Shown here: in pieces, positions 35,415-44,060 of the stretch | How the letters are laid out: the number at the start of each line of letters is the position of its first letter | Position numbering within the stretch: position 1 is the first letter of the stretch | From: Novosphingobium sp. ZN18A2 | GTDB taxonomy: Bacteria; Pseudomonadota; Alphaproteobacteria; Sphingomonadales; Sphingomonadaceae | Length of the DNA: 64,000 nucleotides | Reading direction: 5' to 3' | NCBI RefSeq assembly: GCF_036784765.1 | Contig: NZ_CP136651.1 | Coordinates: 124,001 to 188,000 of the forward strand | The notes under the pieces: generated by a model | Database searches by the model: none | What the model saw: the letters and a program-made list of their open reading frames with translations, nothing else | What the model was told of the DNA's origin: nothing | Position numbers and translations under genes: made by a program

Positions 35415-36212
35415 ATGACCATCCGCACCATCCTCGTCGACGACGAGAAGCTCGCCATCCAGGGGCTGCAACTGCGGCTCGAGAAGTTTTCCGACGTCGA
35501 GGTGATCGACACCTGCAGCAACGGACGCGAAGCGATCCGCAAGATCAAGACCGAAAAGCCCGACCTTGTGTTCCTCGACATCCAGATGCCGGGCTTCGAC
35601 GGGTTTTCCGTCGTGAAGGGCGTGATGGAGATCGATCCGCCGCTGTTCGTGTTCGTCACCGCCTATTCCGAACACGCGCTGCGCGCGTTCGAGGCGAACG
35701 CGGTCGACTACCTGCTGAAACCCATCGACGACGACCGCCTTGCCGACGCGCTTGACCGTGCGCGCACCCGCCTTGCCGAAAAGCGCGGGCTGGAAGAGGT
35801 GGAGAAGCTGAAGAACGTGCTGGCCGAAGTCGCGCCCGACGCGATCGACACCATGCCCGACGATGCCGAGCCTGCCACCGGGCGGTTCGAAAAGCTCATC
35901 AACATCAAGGATCGCGGCCAGATCTTCCGCGTCGACGTCGACACGATCGAGCGGATCGAGGCGGCGGGCGACTATATGTGCATCTACACCGGCGACAATT
36001 CGCTGATCCTGCGCGAGACGATGAAAGACCTTGAACGCCGGCTGGACCCGCGCGTGTTCCAGCGCGTCCACCGTTCGAAGATCGTCAACCTCGATCAGGT
36101 TCGGCAAGTGCGCCCGCACACCAACGGCGAATGCTTCCTGGTTCTTTCCAGCGGGGCCGAAGTGAAGGTTTCGCGCAGCTACCGCGACGTGGTGGCGCGC
36201 TTCGTGCACTGA
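35415..36212 (+). CDS. LytTR-family response regulator
   Basis: A 265-residue regulator. The receiver domain shows DDEK near residue 10, the phospho-acceptor Asp55 in LVFLDIQMPGFDG, and KPIDDD. A LytTR DNA-binding domain fills the C-terminal 110 residues (RVDVDTIERIEAAGDYMCIYT, VFQRVHRSKIVNL). It is coupled to the kinase gene 3 bp upstream. Its targets are unknown. A perfect 42-bp palindrome lies between it and the convergent methyltransferase gene. Confidence 0.93.
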   Translation: MTIRTILVDDEKLAIQGLQLRLEKFSDVEVIDTCSNGREAIRKIKTEKPDLVFLDIQMPGFDGFSVVKGVMEIDPPLFVFVTAYSEHALRAFEANAVDYLLKPIDDDRLADALDRARTRLAEKRGLEEVEKLKNVLAEVAPDAIDTMPDDAEPATGRFEKLINIKDRGQIFRVDVDTIERIEAAGDYMCIYTGDNSLILRETMKDLERRLDPRVFQRVHRSKIVNLDQVRQVRPHTNGECFLVLSSGAEVKVSRSYRDVVARFVH

Positions 36213-36275
36213 GGCGCACCGGCGGCGTCCCCCGACGGGCGGATTGCCCCGATAGGCGGATTACCAAGGTAATGC

Positions 36276-36317
36276 CCACCTCCAACCCCTCCCGCTTGCG
36301 GGAGGGGTTGGAGGTGG
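36276..36317. repeat. Perfect 42-bp palindromic repeat
   Basis: Twenty-bp arms (left arm CCACCTCCAACCCCTCCCGC) surround TT without mismatch. The inner CCCCTCCCGC-TT-GCGGGAGGGG is identical to that at 12757-12778. It lies between two convergent genes. No U-run follows, so terminator use is uncertain. Confidence 0.9.
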
Positions 36318-36342
36318 CGCGATCAGGCGGCGCGCCGCATCC

Positions 36343-37044
36343 TCAGCGTTTGCGATAGATGTCCAGCAGCATCGGCTGGTCGAACACATAGTCGCCGCCG
36401 GCGGTGCGTCCGGCCTCGAACGCGGCGCGGGTTTCCTCGCTCTCCACGCGGGCGCGGTCGTGGCTGTTGAAGGTCTGGCCCATCACCCGCTCTACCATCG
36501 CGGCAAAGCTGGCGTGGCGCGGATGCTGGACGTACCGGAAATAGTCCGCGTGATCGAACAGCGCGGGCGCGTTGCGATCGAGCGCGGCCTGCGCGGCGGT
36601 GCGCACCTCCGTCTCGTCATGGAAGTGGCGCATCATGCCGAAATTGCTGCCGTCCATCCCCGGCTCTACGATGCACAGCGTGCCGGTGCCGGGCTTCAGC
36701 ACGCGCGCCGCTTCGGCCAGCGCGGCGTCCATGTGGCTTGCCGGCACGTGGTGGAGAGAGCGGAAGAACACCACGACATCGGTCGATCCGTCATCCAGCG
36801 GCAGGCTTTCGGCCCCGCCTTCAACAAACGTCACGTGCTTTACCGGCCCTGCGTCGCGGTTCTTCGCCGCCTGCACGGGATCGGGCTCAAGCGCCAGAAC
36901 CTCCGCGCCCATCGCTGCCAGTTCGCGAGACGTCGCGCCCGGCCCGCAGCCGACATCGGCCACGCGCCTGCCGGCCACTGCCACCAGACCGGCAACCGCC
37001 TGGATATCGCCCATTTCGCCAAGATCGATCCGCTGTTTCGCCAT
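36343..37044 (-). CDS. Class I SAM-dependent methyltransferase
   Basis: A 233-residue methyltransferase of the type 11 (UbiE/COQ5-like) fold. Motif I is RVADVGCGPGATSRELA, followed by LALEPDP (acidic loop), FVEGGAESLPLDDGSTDVVVFFRSLHHVP (motifs II and III) and EAARVLKPGTGTLCIVEPG. The substrate is unknown. It is transcribed toward LytTR and divergently from nadC. Confidence 0.88.
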   Translation of the reverse strand: MAKQRIDLGEMGDIQAVAGLVAVAGRRVADVGCGPGATSRELAAMGAEVLALEPDPVQAAKNRDAGPVKHVTFVEGGAESLPLDDGSTDVVVFFRSLHHVPASHMDAALAEAARVLKPGTGTLCIVEPGMDGSNFGMMRHFHDETEVRTAAQAALDRNAPALFDHADYFRYVQHPRHASFAAMVERVMGQTFNSHDRARVESEETRAAFEAGRTAGGDYVFDQPMLLDIYRKR

Positions 37045-37154
37045 ATTGCGCCCTCCTTTTTATCCAACGGGATATGCCCCGCTGCGGTTCCGCGGCCAAG
37101 CCCTTCGCAGGCGGGCGCTCGACACGGGCGGGGGAGTTTGCGATTGGGCTGGGC

Positions 37155-38018
37155 ATGACCGCATTCTCCATTCCCGGCTTCGACCTCGATGCCTTCGTAA
37201 CCGCCACGCTTGCCGAAGATCTTGGCGAAGGGCTGCCCGGCGGCGGGCATGACGTGACCAGCGAAAGCGTGATCCCCGCCGATGCGCGCTTTTCCGGCAC
37301 GATGGACAGCCGCGACGCGATCACCGTGGCGGGCCTGCCGGTGGCTGCGGCGTTCTTCCGCCGGCTCGATCCCGCGATGGAGATAGTGCTGCTGGTAGAG
37401 GACGGCACGCAGGTCGCCCCCGGGACCGACGTGATGCGCCTGTCGGGCAACGCCCGCGCGATGCTGACGGCGGAGCGGGCGGCGCTCAACACCGTGCAGC
37501 ACTTGTCCGGCATCGCCACGCTGGTGCGCCGCTATGTCGATGCGATGGGCGAAACGCGCGCGAAGCTGCTCGATACGCGCAAGACCATCCCCGGCCTGCG
37601 CTTCCTTGAAAAATATGCGGTGCGCATGGGCGGCGGGCACAATCACCGCATGGGGCTGTGGGATGCGGCGATGATCAAGGACAACCACGTGGCGGTGGCA
37701 GGCGGCGTAACCCAGGCGGTGCGCCGCGCGCTGGACGCGGGGGTGAAGGCCGTGATCTGCGAGGTCGACCGGATCGACCAGATCGCCCCCGCGCTGGATG
37801 CCGGGGCAACGCGGCTGCTGTTCGACAACATGGAACCCGATATGCTGCGCAAGGCGGTCGCGCTGGTCGCCGGGCGGGTGCCGACCGAAGCGAGCGGGGG
37901 CATCAACCTCGATACCATCGCCGCCAAGGCCGCGACCGGCGTCGATTACGTGTCGGTCGGCCGCCTTACGCAAAGCGCGCCCGCGGCCGATATCGGGCTG
38001 GATTTCACCCCGCTTTGA
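37155..38018 (+). CDS. nadC: Nicotinate-nucleotide pyrophosphorylase (quinolinate phosphoribosyltransferase)
   Basis: Converts quinolinate and PRPP to nicotinate mononucleotide in NAD synthesis. The 287 residues show AEDLGEG, RAALNTVQHLSGIATL, LLDTRKTIPGLRFLEKYAVRMGGGHNHRMGL and MIKDNHV. The C-terminal ASGGINLDTIA and VDYVSVGRLTQS form the phosphate site. The ATG at 37155 starts the conserved N-terminus. The stop overlaps the start of the RNase T2 gene (TTGA). Confidence 0.95.
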   Translation: MTAFSIPGFDLDAFVTATLAEDLGEGLPGGGHDVTSESVIPADARFSGTMDSRDAITVAGLPVAAAFFRRLDPAMEIVLLVEDGTQVAPGTDVMRLSGNARAMLTAERAALNTVQHLSGIATLVRRYVDAMGETRAKLLDTRKTIPGLRFLEKYAVRMGGGHNHRMGLWDAAMIKDNHVAVAGGVTQAVRRALDAGVKAVICEVDRIDQIAPALDAGATRLLFDNMEPDMLRKAVALVAGRVPTEASGGINLDTIAAKAATGVDYVSVGRLTQSAPAADIGLDFTPL

Positions 38019-38737
38019 CCGCCGCGCGCAGATTTCCGGCCACTCTGGGCCTCGCTTCCGCGCTGGCCCTGCTTCCCGCACCGGCGGTGGCGCAGGCCTG
38101 GCAATGCCGCGTGCCGCCTTCGGTCAACGTACCGCGCCTGCCGCGCGCGGACGGACCGCGCATTTCCACGCCCGTCACCGGCTATGTCCTTGCGCTGAGC
38201 TGGAGCCCGGAATTCTGCCACGGGCGCGGCAACGGTAGCGATTCGCGCCTGCAATGTTCTGGCCGGATCGGCCGCTTCGGCTTTATCCTGCACGGATTGT
38301 GGCCCGAAGGACGCGGACGCGATCCGCAGTGGTGCGCAGCCGCGCAAGGGCTGACCGAACGGACCGTGCGTGAAAACCTGTGCGTTACGCCGTCACCGCG
38401 TCTGATGGCGCACGAATGGGCGAAGCACGGCGCCTGCATGGCGCGCACGCCCGCCGGATACCTGAAGGCGGGGCGCGTGCTGTTCCATTCGATGCACTTC
38501 CCCGACATGGCGCGGCTTTCGCGCAAGGATGGCCTCAGCGCGGGGATGGTCCGCGCGGCGCTGGTGAAAGAGACGCCCTTCCTTTCGACAGACATGATTC
38601 GCCTGCAGGTGAACGCGCGCGGATGGCTTGAGGAAGTGCAGGTCTGTTATGGCCGGGACTTCATGCCCGCGCGCTGCCCCGGCGGCACCGGCCCGCGCGA
38701 TTCGCAGCCGGTGAAGATCTGGCGCAGCTTCAGCTAG
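38015..38737 (+). CDS. Secreted ribonuclease T2
   Basis: A 240-residue RNase with a signal peptide (FPATLGLASALALLPAPAVA). The two catalytic blocks are visible: CAS I in RFGFILHGLWPEG and CAS II in HEWAKHGACM. At least eight cysteines in the mature part fit disulfide bonds. It cleaves RNA outside the cytoplasm. The start is TTG at 38015, overlapping the nadC stop, and no other start keeps the signal peptide. Coupling with nadC could supply nicotinate or nucleotide scavenging, but that is inference. Confidence 0.88.
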   Translation: MTAARRFPATLGLASALALLPAPAVAQAWQCRVPPSVNVPRLPRADGPRISTPVTGYVLALSWSPEFCHGRGNGSDSRLQCSGRIGRFGFILHGLWPEGRGRDPQWCAAAQGLTERTVRENLCVTPSPRLMAHEWAKHGACMARTPAGYLKAGRVLFHSMHFPDMARLSRKDGLSAGMVRAALVKETPFLSTDMIRLQVNARGWLEEVQVCYGRDFMPARCPGGTGPRDSQPVKIWRSFS

Positions 38738-38763
38738 GCGGCGCTTTCCCCCAACCCACACGC

Positions 38764-38795
38764 AAAAAGGCCGCACCCCGGCGGGATGCAGCCTT
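38764..38795 (-). terminator. Intrinsic terminator of rpmB
   Basis: On the minus strand AAGGCTGCATCCC-GCC-GGGGTGCGGCCTT forms 13 pairs with two G-T pairs. The T-run of the 3' arm continues to TTTTT. It lies 43 bp after the rpmB stop. Confidence 0.85.
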
Positions 38796-38838
38796 GCGCG
38801 AATCGTGCTTCGGAAGGCGTGAGCCTCCCGCAGCCGAA

Positions 38839-39123
38839 TCAGGCGGCGTTGGCCTTCACCAGTTCGCGCTTCACTTTCAGTGCGCGCGGGGACAGCTTGG
38901 TGTCCGAGGTCTTCAGCAGCCAGTTGTCGAGGCCGCCGTTGTGCTCGACCGAGCGCAGGCCCTGCGTCGAAACGCGGAACTTGAAGCTGCGGTCCAGCTT
39001 TTCGCTCATCAGCGTGACGTTCTGCAGGTTGGGCAGGAAGACGCGCTTGGTCTTGTTGTTGGCGTGGCTCACGTTGTGGCCGATCTGGCGACCCTTGCCG
39101 GTCAGTTCGCAGATGCGCGACAT
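38839..39123 (-). CDS. rpmB: 50S ribosomal protein bL28
   Basis: A 94-residue ribosomal protein. [20 protein letters not shown] is the canonical N-terminus, and [15 protein letters not shown] and [19 protein letters not shown] follow. The ATG at 39123 is chosen. The frame extends far upstream without need. A terminator follows 43 bp after the stop. Confidence 0.96.
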   Translation of the reverse strand: MSRICELTGKGRQIGHNVSHANNKTKRVFLPNLQNVTLMSEKLDRSFKFRVSTQGLRSVEHNGGLDNWLLKTSDTKLSPRALKVKRELVKANAA

Positions 39124-39247
39124 GGCTTCAAACTCTCGTAACTGGTGCGATAAAACTATCGGGAAGGCGCGGCCTTTAGCCATTTGAGCGCCCAAGTCAA
39201 GGATTCGCGCGTTGCCCTGCGGCATTTGCGGGTATAGCCGGGACGCG

Positions 39248-39703
39248 ATGAGCAGGTGGCCGCTTCCCGAACCGATGGCAATGGCGCTGGAACAGGCGCG
39301 CGAAGGCGCGGCACACGGCGAAGTGCCGATCGGCGCGGTGGTGGTGAAGGACGGCAAGGTGATCGCCGCCGCCCACAATGCGCCGCGCGAAACGCACGAT
39401 CCCACCGCCCATGCCGAAGTGCTGGCGATTCGCGCGGCCGCGCAGGCACTGGGGGACGAGCGGCTGACCGGCTGCGACCTGTGGGTGACGCTGGAACCCT
39501 GCGCCATGTGCGCGGGGGCCATCGTCCACGCGCGCATATCCCGGCTCTATTACGCGGCGCCGGACGAGAAAGGCGGCGCGGTGGAACACGGATCGCGCGT
39601 GTTCGAACACCCCGGATGCCTGCACCGGCCCGAAGTCTATTCGGGCATGGGCGAGGCCGAAGCGGCGGACCTGTTGCGCACGTTTTTCAGGGAGCGGAGA
39701 TAA
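39248..39703 (+). CDS. tadA: tRNA-specific adenosine deaminase
   Basis: Zinc deaminase that makes inosine at wobble position 34 of tRNA-Arg(ACG). The 151 residues show [10 protein letters not shown] (zinc His and catalytic Glu) and [17 protein letters not shown] (PCxxC zinc ligands). The ATG at 39248 starts MSRWPLP. It is transcribed toward msrB, with stops 23 bp apart. Confidence 0.94.
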   Translation: MSRWPLPEPMAMALEQAREGAAHGEVPIGAVVVKDGKVIAAAHNAPRETHDPTAHAEVLAIRAAAQALGDERLTGCDLWVTLEPCAMCAGAIVHARISRLYYAAPDEKGGAVEHGSRVFEHPGCLHRPEVYSGMGEAEAADLLRTFFRERR

Positions 39704-39726
39704 CCGGTATTGCGACGGACGAGCCG

Positions 39727-40224
39727 CTATCCGGCCACGAACTTCATCGCCAGCCCGTTCATGCAATAGCGTTTGTGCGTGGGCGGCGGGCCGTCGTCGA
39801 ACACGTGGCCCAGATGGCCGCCGCATTTCATGCAATGCACTTCGGTGCGCGGATAGCCGAGCGAGAAATCGCGCGATGTGCCCACCGCGCCGCGGATCGG
39901 CGCCCAGAAGCTGGGCCAGCCGGTGCCGCTGTCATACTTGGTGCTCGACTTGTAGAGCGGATTGCCGTCCGCCGCGCAGACGAACGTGCCCTTGCGGTGT
40001 TCGTTGAGCAGCGGCGAGGTAAAGGGCTGCTCCGTCCCGGCCTCGCGCAGGATATGGTATTGCGCCGGCGTCAGCAGCTTGCGCCATTCCGCCTTGGTAT
40101 GGTTGACCGGGAACTTGCCGCGCGCCTCCGCGCGCGAACCGCAGCCGGTGGCAAGCGCCATCGCGGATCCGGCGCCCAGAAGGCCCAGTATCCGGCGGCG
40201 CGTGGCGAGTGGCTGGTTGTTCAT
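39727..40224 (-). CDS. msrB: Peptide-methionine (R)-S-oxide reductase, exported
   Basis: Reduces methionine-R-sulfoxide in proteins. The 165 residues open with a twin-arginine-type signal (RRRILGLLGAG) ending in a lipobox-like LATGCGS, so the enzyme is probably exported as a Tat lipoprotein. The MsrB domain has SGTGWPSFW, CMKCGGHLGHVFDDGP and the catalytic Cys in KRYCMNGLAM. The first zinc pair of the family (CxxC) is CAAD here, so zinc binding may differ. The ATG at 40224 precedes the signal. Confidence 0.9.
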   Translation of the reverse strand: MNNQPLATRRRILGLLGAGSAMALATGCGSRAEARGKFPVNHTKAEWRKLLTPAQYHILREAGTEQPFTSPLLNEHRKGTFVCAADGNPLYKSSTKYDSGTGWPSFWAPIRGAVGTSRDFSLGYPRTEVHCMKCGGHLGHVFDDGPPPTHKRYCMNGLAMKFVAG

Positions 40225-40321
40225 CGAACGTGCTCCTTCGCCCCCGCCGTCATTCGACCAGAGGGGGCGCAAGGTTGCAAGCCCGCATCAAGCGCCACGG
40301 CGCGACGGGCCGAAATGCGCG

Positions 40322-41659
40322 TCAGAACTTTTCCAGCGTGACTTCCAGCTTGCGGAAGCCGTGGACGAAGTTCGCGCGCACGCGCTTCGATTCGCCCGTC
40401 ACACGCACGCGCATCCGGCGCTTGTGCATCTCTTCCAGCAGCACGCGAAGTTGCAGTTCGGCAAGCCGCGCGCCCACGCAGCGGTGGATGCCATAGCCGA
40501 ACGAAAGGTGCCGCCGCGCGTTTTCCCGCGTGACGATCAGCTTGTCCGCGTTTTCGAACACCGTCTCGTCGCGGTTGGCCGAAATGTACCACAGGATCAG
40601 CTTGTCGCCCTTTTTGATCTGCTGCCCGAACAGCTCCGTATCCTCGGTCGCGGTGCGGCGCATATGGGCAAGCGGGGTGACATAGCGGATGCATTCCTGC
40701 ACCGCGTTGGGGATCAGCGACGGATCTCTTTCCAGCAGTTCGCGCTGGTCCGGAAACTGGTCGAGCGCCTGGACGATGCCCGACATCGTGTTGCGCGTGG
40801 TATCGTTGCCGCCCACGATCAGCAGGATCAGGTTGCCCATGAATTCCTGCGGGCTCATGTGGTTCATCGCTTCGGAATGGATCATCATCGAGATGAGATC
40901 GCCGGTCGGTTCGGCATTCATCCGTTCCATCCACAGCTTCTGGAAATAGGCGGCCATCTCGCCCAGGATCTCGAACCGCAGGTCGCCCAGGTCTTGCGCC
41001 AGCGTCAGTTCCACGTCGCCCGCCCAGTCTGACCAGAAGGTGAGCATACGGCGGTCGTCCCACGGGAAGCCGAACAGGATGGCAAGCATCCCCGTGGTCA
41101 GCTCTATCGAGACCTTGTCCACCCAGTCGAACTGTTCGCCGAAGGGCAGGCTGTCGAGCACGCCTGCGGTGCGGGCGCGGATTTCCCTTTCGAAATCATC
41201 CATCTTGCCCGGCGTGAAGGCGGGCGCCACGGTGCGGCGCTGGCCGGTATGTTCGGGCCGGTCCATCGCGATGAACATCGGCAGCTGGCGTTCGGCCAGA
41301 ACGGCGGGGTCCATGTCCTCGGGCGGATCGCCGATGGTGATCCCGCCATATTCCCATGACGAGGAGAACAGCTCCGGCAGGGCTTCCACGTGGGTGATCG
41401 CCTTGGCGGTCGTCACGTTCCAATAGTCGCCATAGGGTGTGCCGGTAACCTTGTTGACCGGAGCCTTGGCGCGCATTTCCGCGAAGATCGGCTGCCAGCG
41501 ATCCTCTACATAGATGTCGGACCGGCTGACGTCCCACGGATCGGTATGGTGGGGCAGCGCCTGCGGATTTTCCTTCAGCCACTTCGCAAACGCCTCGCTG
41601 GCGGTGGGCGAAGTGCGGCACGTCATCCGCGACTGTTCGGGTGCAAGCTGGGTGGCCAT
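40322..41659 (-). CDS. Cytochrome P450, CYP153-like
   Basis: A 445-residue P450. The I-helix oxygen-activation motif is VGGNDTTRN, the ExxR is in QECIRYVTP (with TPLAHMRRTA next), and the heme-ligand loop is HLSFGYGIHRC (Cys394). FSSSWEYGGITIGD, FIAMDRPEHTGQRRTV and FDWVDKVSIELTT strongly resemble CYP153 terminal alkane hydroxylases from sphingomonads. The ATG at 41659 has GGAGG eight bases upstream. A class I system needs a 2Fe-2S ferredoxin and a reductase. A candidate reductase is 3.5 kb away, and no ferredoxin gene was seen. Confidence 0.88.
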   Translation of the reverse strand: MATQLAPEQSRMTCRTSPTASEAFAKWLKENPQALPHHTDPWDVSRSDIYVEDRWQPIFAEMRAKAPVNKVTGTPYGDYWNVTTAKAITHVEALPELFSSSWEYGGITIGDPPEDMDPAVLAERQLPMFIAMDRPEHTGQRRTVAPAFTPGKMDDFEREIRARTAGVLDSLPFGEQFDWVDKVSIELTTGMLAILFGFPWDDRRMLTFWSDWAGDVELTLAQDLGDLRFEILGEMAAYFQKLWMERMNAEPTGDLISMMIHSEAMNHMSPQEFMGNLILLIVGGNDTTRNTMSGIVQALDQFPDQRELLERDPSLIPNAVQECIRYVTPLAHMRRTATEDTELFGQQIKKGDKLILWYISANRDETVFENADKLIVTRENARRHLSFGYGIHRCVGARLAELQLRVLLEEMHKRRMRVRVTGESKRVRANFVHGFRKLEVTLEKF

Positions 41660-41750
41660 GGGCATATCCTCCGCGGTCCCTTGCATGGGACTCGTTCGGA
41701 TAGGACTATCATTTGAAACCTACACTCGTGTCAACAAGCAGCTGACAAGG

Positions 41751-43004
41751 TCAGGCTTCCTTTGGCTTGCCCCGCCTGAAAAGCGCGGCGAACAGAGCCG
41801 CCAGCCCGCGCCGTCGCGGCTTTCCGCGCGCCGGGCCGGACTTCATCACGGTGCGGCGGAACAGGCGCGCCCCGGCGTTGACGATCAGCATCACCCAGGC
41901 GCCCTGCCATGCCAGCGCCAGCAGGTGTGGCCAGATCTGCGGGTCCATCGCCGCCCGTGCGATCATCGCGAAGGGAGAGGACAGGGGGAAGGCGATTGCC
42001 GCCCATTCCAGCGGCCCGCCATGCTGGGTAAGCGCGAACGAGGCGAAGAAGAACACCAGCAACTGCATCATCGTGACCGGCATCGAAAGCGTCTGCACTT
42101 CGCGCACCGTCGTTGCCATGCCGCCGATGGCCAGGAACAGCGAACCAAGCAGCAAATAGGCCATCGCGAAATAGGAAAAGCCCAGCACGAAGAACGCCGG
42201 CCAGCCCACGGCGGGCACCGCGAGCGCCGCAAGGCTCTTGCCCGTCGCCAATGCGAAAGTGGTTCCGACCGCGCCCCACACCGCGATGCCGACGAAGCTG
42301 ACTCCCAGCATCGCGAAAAGCTTGCCCATGAACAGCGCGTCCATGGGGATGGCGGCCGCCAGCACTTCGATGATCTTGTTGGCCTTTTCCTCCACAAGGT
42401 TGGAAAGGACCATGCCCGCCAGAAGCATCGTCAACAGGAACAGCAGCGTCTGCCCGGCCTGCGCGGTCGTTACCTGCGCGGACCGCGCCTGTGCGGTGCT
42501 GGTCCTGACGATTTCGGCTTTCACGCCGGGAAAGCCTTCGGGCGAGGCGGTGCGCGCGCGGGCTGCGATGGCCGATACCATGCCCTGCCATTCGCGCGCG
42601 CGGCTGCTGGTGGTGGTCAGCACCGGTTCGGCAAGCGTGCCGCTGACCACCGCTGCCAGGTGCCGGTCCTTGCCGGTTATCGCTTGCTGGGGGTCGAAAT
42701 CGGGGCCGGCATCGGGAATTGCGCTGAATTCGGGGACATAGCCCGCCATGCGCCCCGCCAGCGCGTTGCGCGCGGCAATCATGCGTGCGGCGTCCTGCGC
42801 GGGCATGGCCACGCCGATTTCGGGCCGCTCCATATCCTGCGCGGCCTTGCCGATCCCGCCCGCCATCGCGCCGACGATCACCGGGAACAATGGGCCGATC
42901 AGGAAAAAGAAGAACGTCTTGGAAAAGATCACCGCGATGAAATCGCGGCGGGCGACGACCAGCGCCGCACGGAGTTTCCATGCTGCAATCGGCGGCATCG
43001 ACAT
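41751..43004 (-). CDS. ABC-2 type exporter permease (NatB-like)
   Basis: A 417-residue membrane protein. A first helix (TFFFFLIGPLFPVIVG) precedes a large extracytoplasmic region of about 150 residues. Five to six helices follow, including TLLFLLTMLLAGMVLSNLVEEKANKIIEVLAAAIP, which is typical of NatB-type permeases. A basic tail (KPRRRGLAALFAALFRRG) ends the protein. The ATG overlaps the stop of the ATPase gene by one base. The substrate is unknown. Confidence 0.87.
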   Translation of the reverse strand: MSMPPIAAWKLRAALVVARRDFIAVIFSKTFFFFLIGPLFPVIVGAMAGGIGKAAQDMERPEIGVAMPAQDAARMIAARNALAGRMAGYVPEFSAIPDAGPDFDPQQAITGKDRHLAAVVSGTLAEPVLTTTSSRAREWQGMVSAIAARARTASPEGFPGVKAEIVRTSTAQARSAQVTTAQAGQTLLFLLTMLLAGMVLSNLVEEKANKIIEVLAAAIPMDALFMGKLFAMLGVSFVGIAVWGAVGTTFALATGKSLAALAVPAVGWPAFFVLGFSYFAMAYLLLGSLFLAIGGMATTVREVQTLSMPVTMMQLLVFFFASFALTQHGGPLEWAAIAFPLSSPFAMIARAAMDPQIWPHLLALAWQGAWVMLIVNAGARLFRRTVMKSGPARGKPRRRGLAALFAALFRRGKPKEA

Positions 43005-44014
43005 CAGCGGCGCTCCTCTTCTTCCTTGCCTTCTTCCAGCGCCTTTGCCGCCGCCTCTCCGGCGATGGCGACGAAGGCATCGTGAAGGCCGGGCCGCTCT
43101 ATCGAAAGGCTCAGCACCCCCGCTTCGCCTTCCACCAGCGCGCGCAACAGTGGTTCGACGCCGGTCTGCGGCAGTTCGAAGAACCAGAAGGCGCCGCCGT
43201 CGGTCTTGCCGTCGCGGCGGGCGTCGGCGGGTATGGCTGCGCGCCACGGCCCGTCACCCGCGCGCGTTTCCAGCCGGACCTGCGGGCGCAACCGGTCGCG
43301 CGCGACGTCAACCGGTCCGGCAAACGGCACCTTGCCCCCGGCGATGATCGCCACCTGGTCGCAAAGCCGCTCCGCATGGTTGATGACATGAGTCGAGAAA
43401 ATTACCGTCGTGCCCCTGTCGGCAAGGCCGCGAATCATCTTTTCCAGCTTGCCCTGGTTCAGCGCGTCGAGGCCCGAAAACGGCTCGTCGAACACCACAA
43501 GATCGGGATCGTGAACCAGCGTGCCCAGCAATTGCACCTGCTGCGCCATGCCCTTGGAAAGCTGGCGGATCTGGCGGTCGGCGGCATAGCCAAGGCCGTG
43601 TTCTTCCAGCAGCGCACGCGCGCGCGCGCGGCCTTCGGCCAGCGGCAAGCCGCGCAGCGCGCCAAGGAAGGCGATCGCTTCGGTCGCCTTCATCGCGGGG
43701 TACAGCCCGCGCTCTTCGGGCAGGTAGCCGACGCGACCCGCCACTTCGGTGGGGCGTTCGTGCCCAAGCAGGCGGCGCAGACCCGAATCGGGATCGATGA
43801 TGCCCAGCAGCATCCGCAGCGTGGTGGTCTTGCCCGCGCCATTGGGGCCAAGGATGCCGTAGATCGCGCCCCTGGGCACGGCGATGTCGATCCCGTCCAC
43901 AGCGGTGAAACCGTCGAAACGCTTCACCAGCCCGCGGGCCTCGATCGCCAGTTCCTGCCCTATGGGCGACTCCTCGTTGCCCCCCACGGGCCAATCCCCT
44001 AGCTCAATGCGCAT
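43004..44014 (-). CDS. ABC exporter ATPase subunit (NatA-like)
   Basis: A 336-residue ATPase. Walker A is YGILGPNGAGKTTTLR, signature LSKGMAQQVQL, Walker B DPDLVVFDEPFSGLD and the H loop STHVINHAE. The C-terminal domain of about 90 residues (ending in an EEGKEEEER run) is typical of ABC-2 exporters. It is translationally coupled to the permease. A short N-terminal extension (about 20 residues) precedes the nucleotide-binding domain. Confidence 0.92.
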   Translation of the reverse strand: MRIELGDWPVGGNEESPIGQELAIEARGLVKRFDGFTAVDGIDIAVPRGAIYGILGPNGAGKTTTLRMLLGIIDPDSGLRRLLGHERPTEVAGRVGYLPEERGLYPAMKATEAIAFLGALRGLPLAEGRARARALLEEHGLGYAADRQIRQLSKGMAQQVQLLGTLVHDPDLVVFDEPFSGLDALNQGKLEKMIRGLADRGTTVIFSTHVINHAERLCDQVAIIAGGKVPFAGPVDVARDRLRPQVRLETRAGDGPWRAAIPADARRDGKTDGGAFWFFELPQTGVEPLLRALVEGEAGVLSLSIERPGLHDAFVAIAGEAAAKALEEGKEEEERR

Positions 44015-44060
44015 GATGTCGGCGGCTATAGCTTACGCATGAACGAACCGGGCGGCAAAC

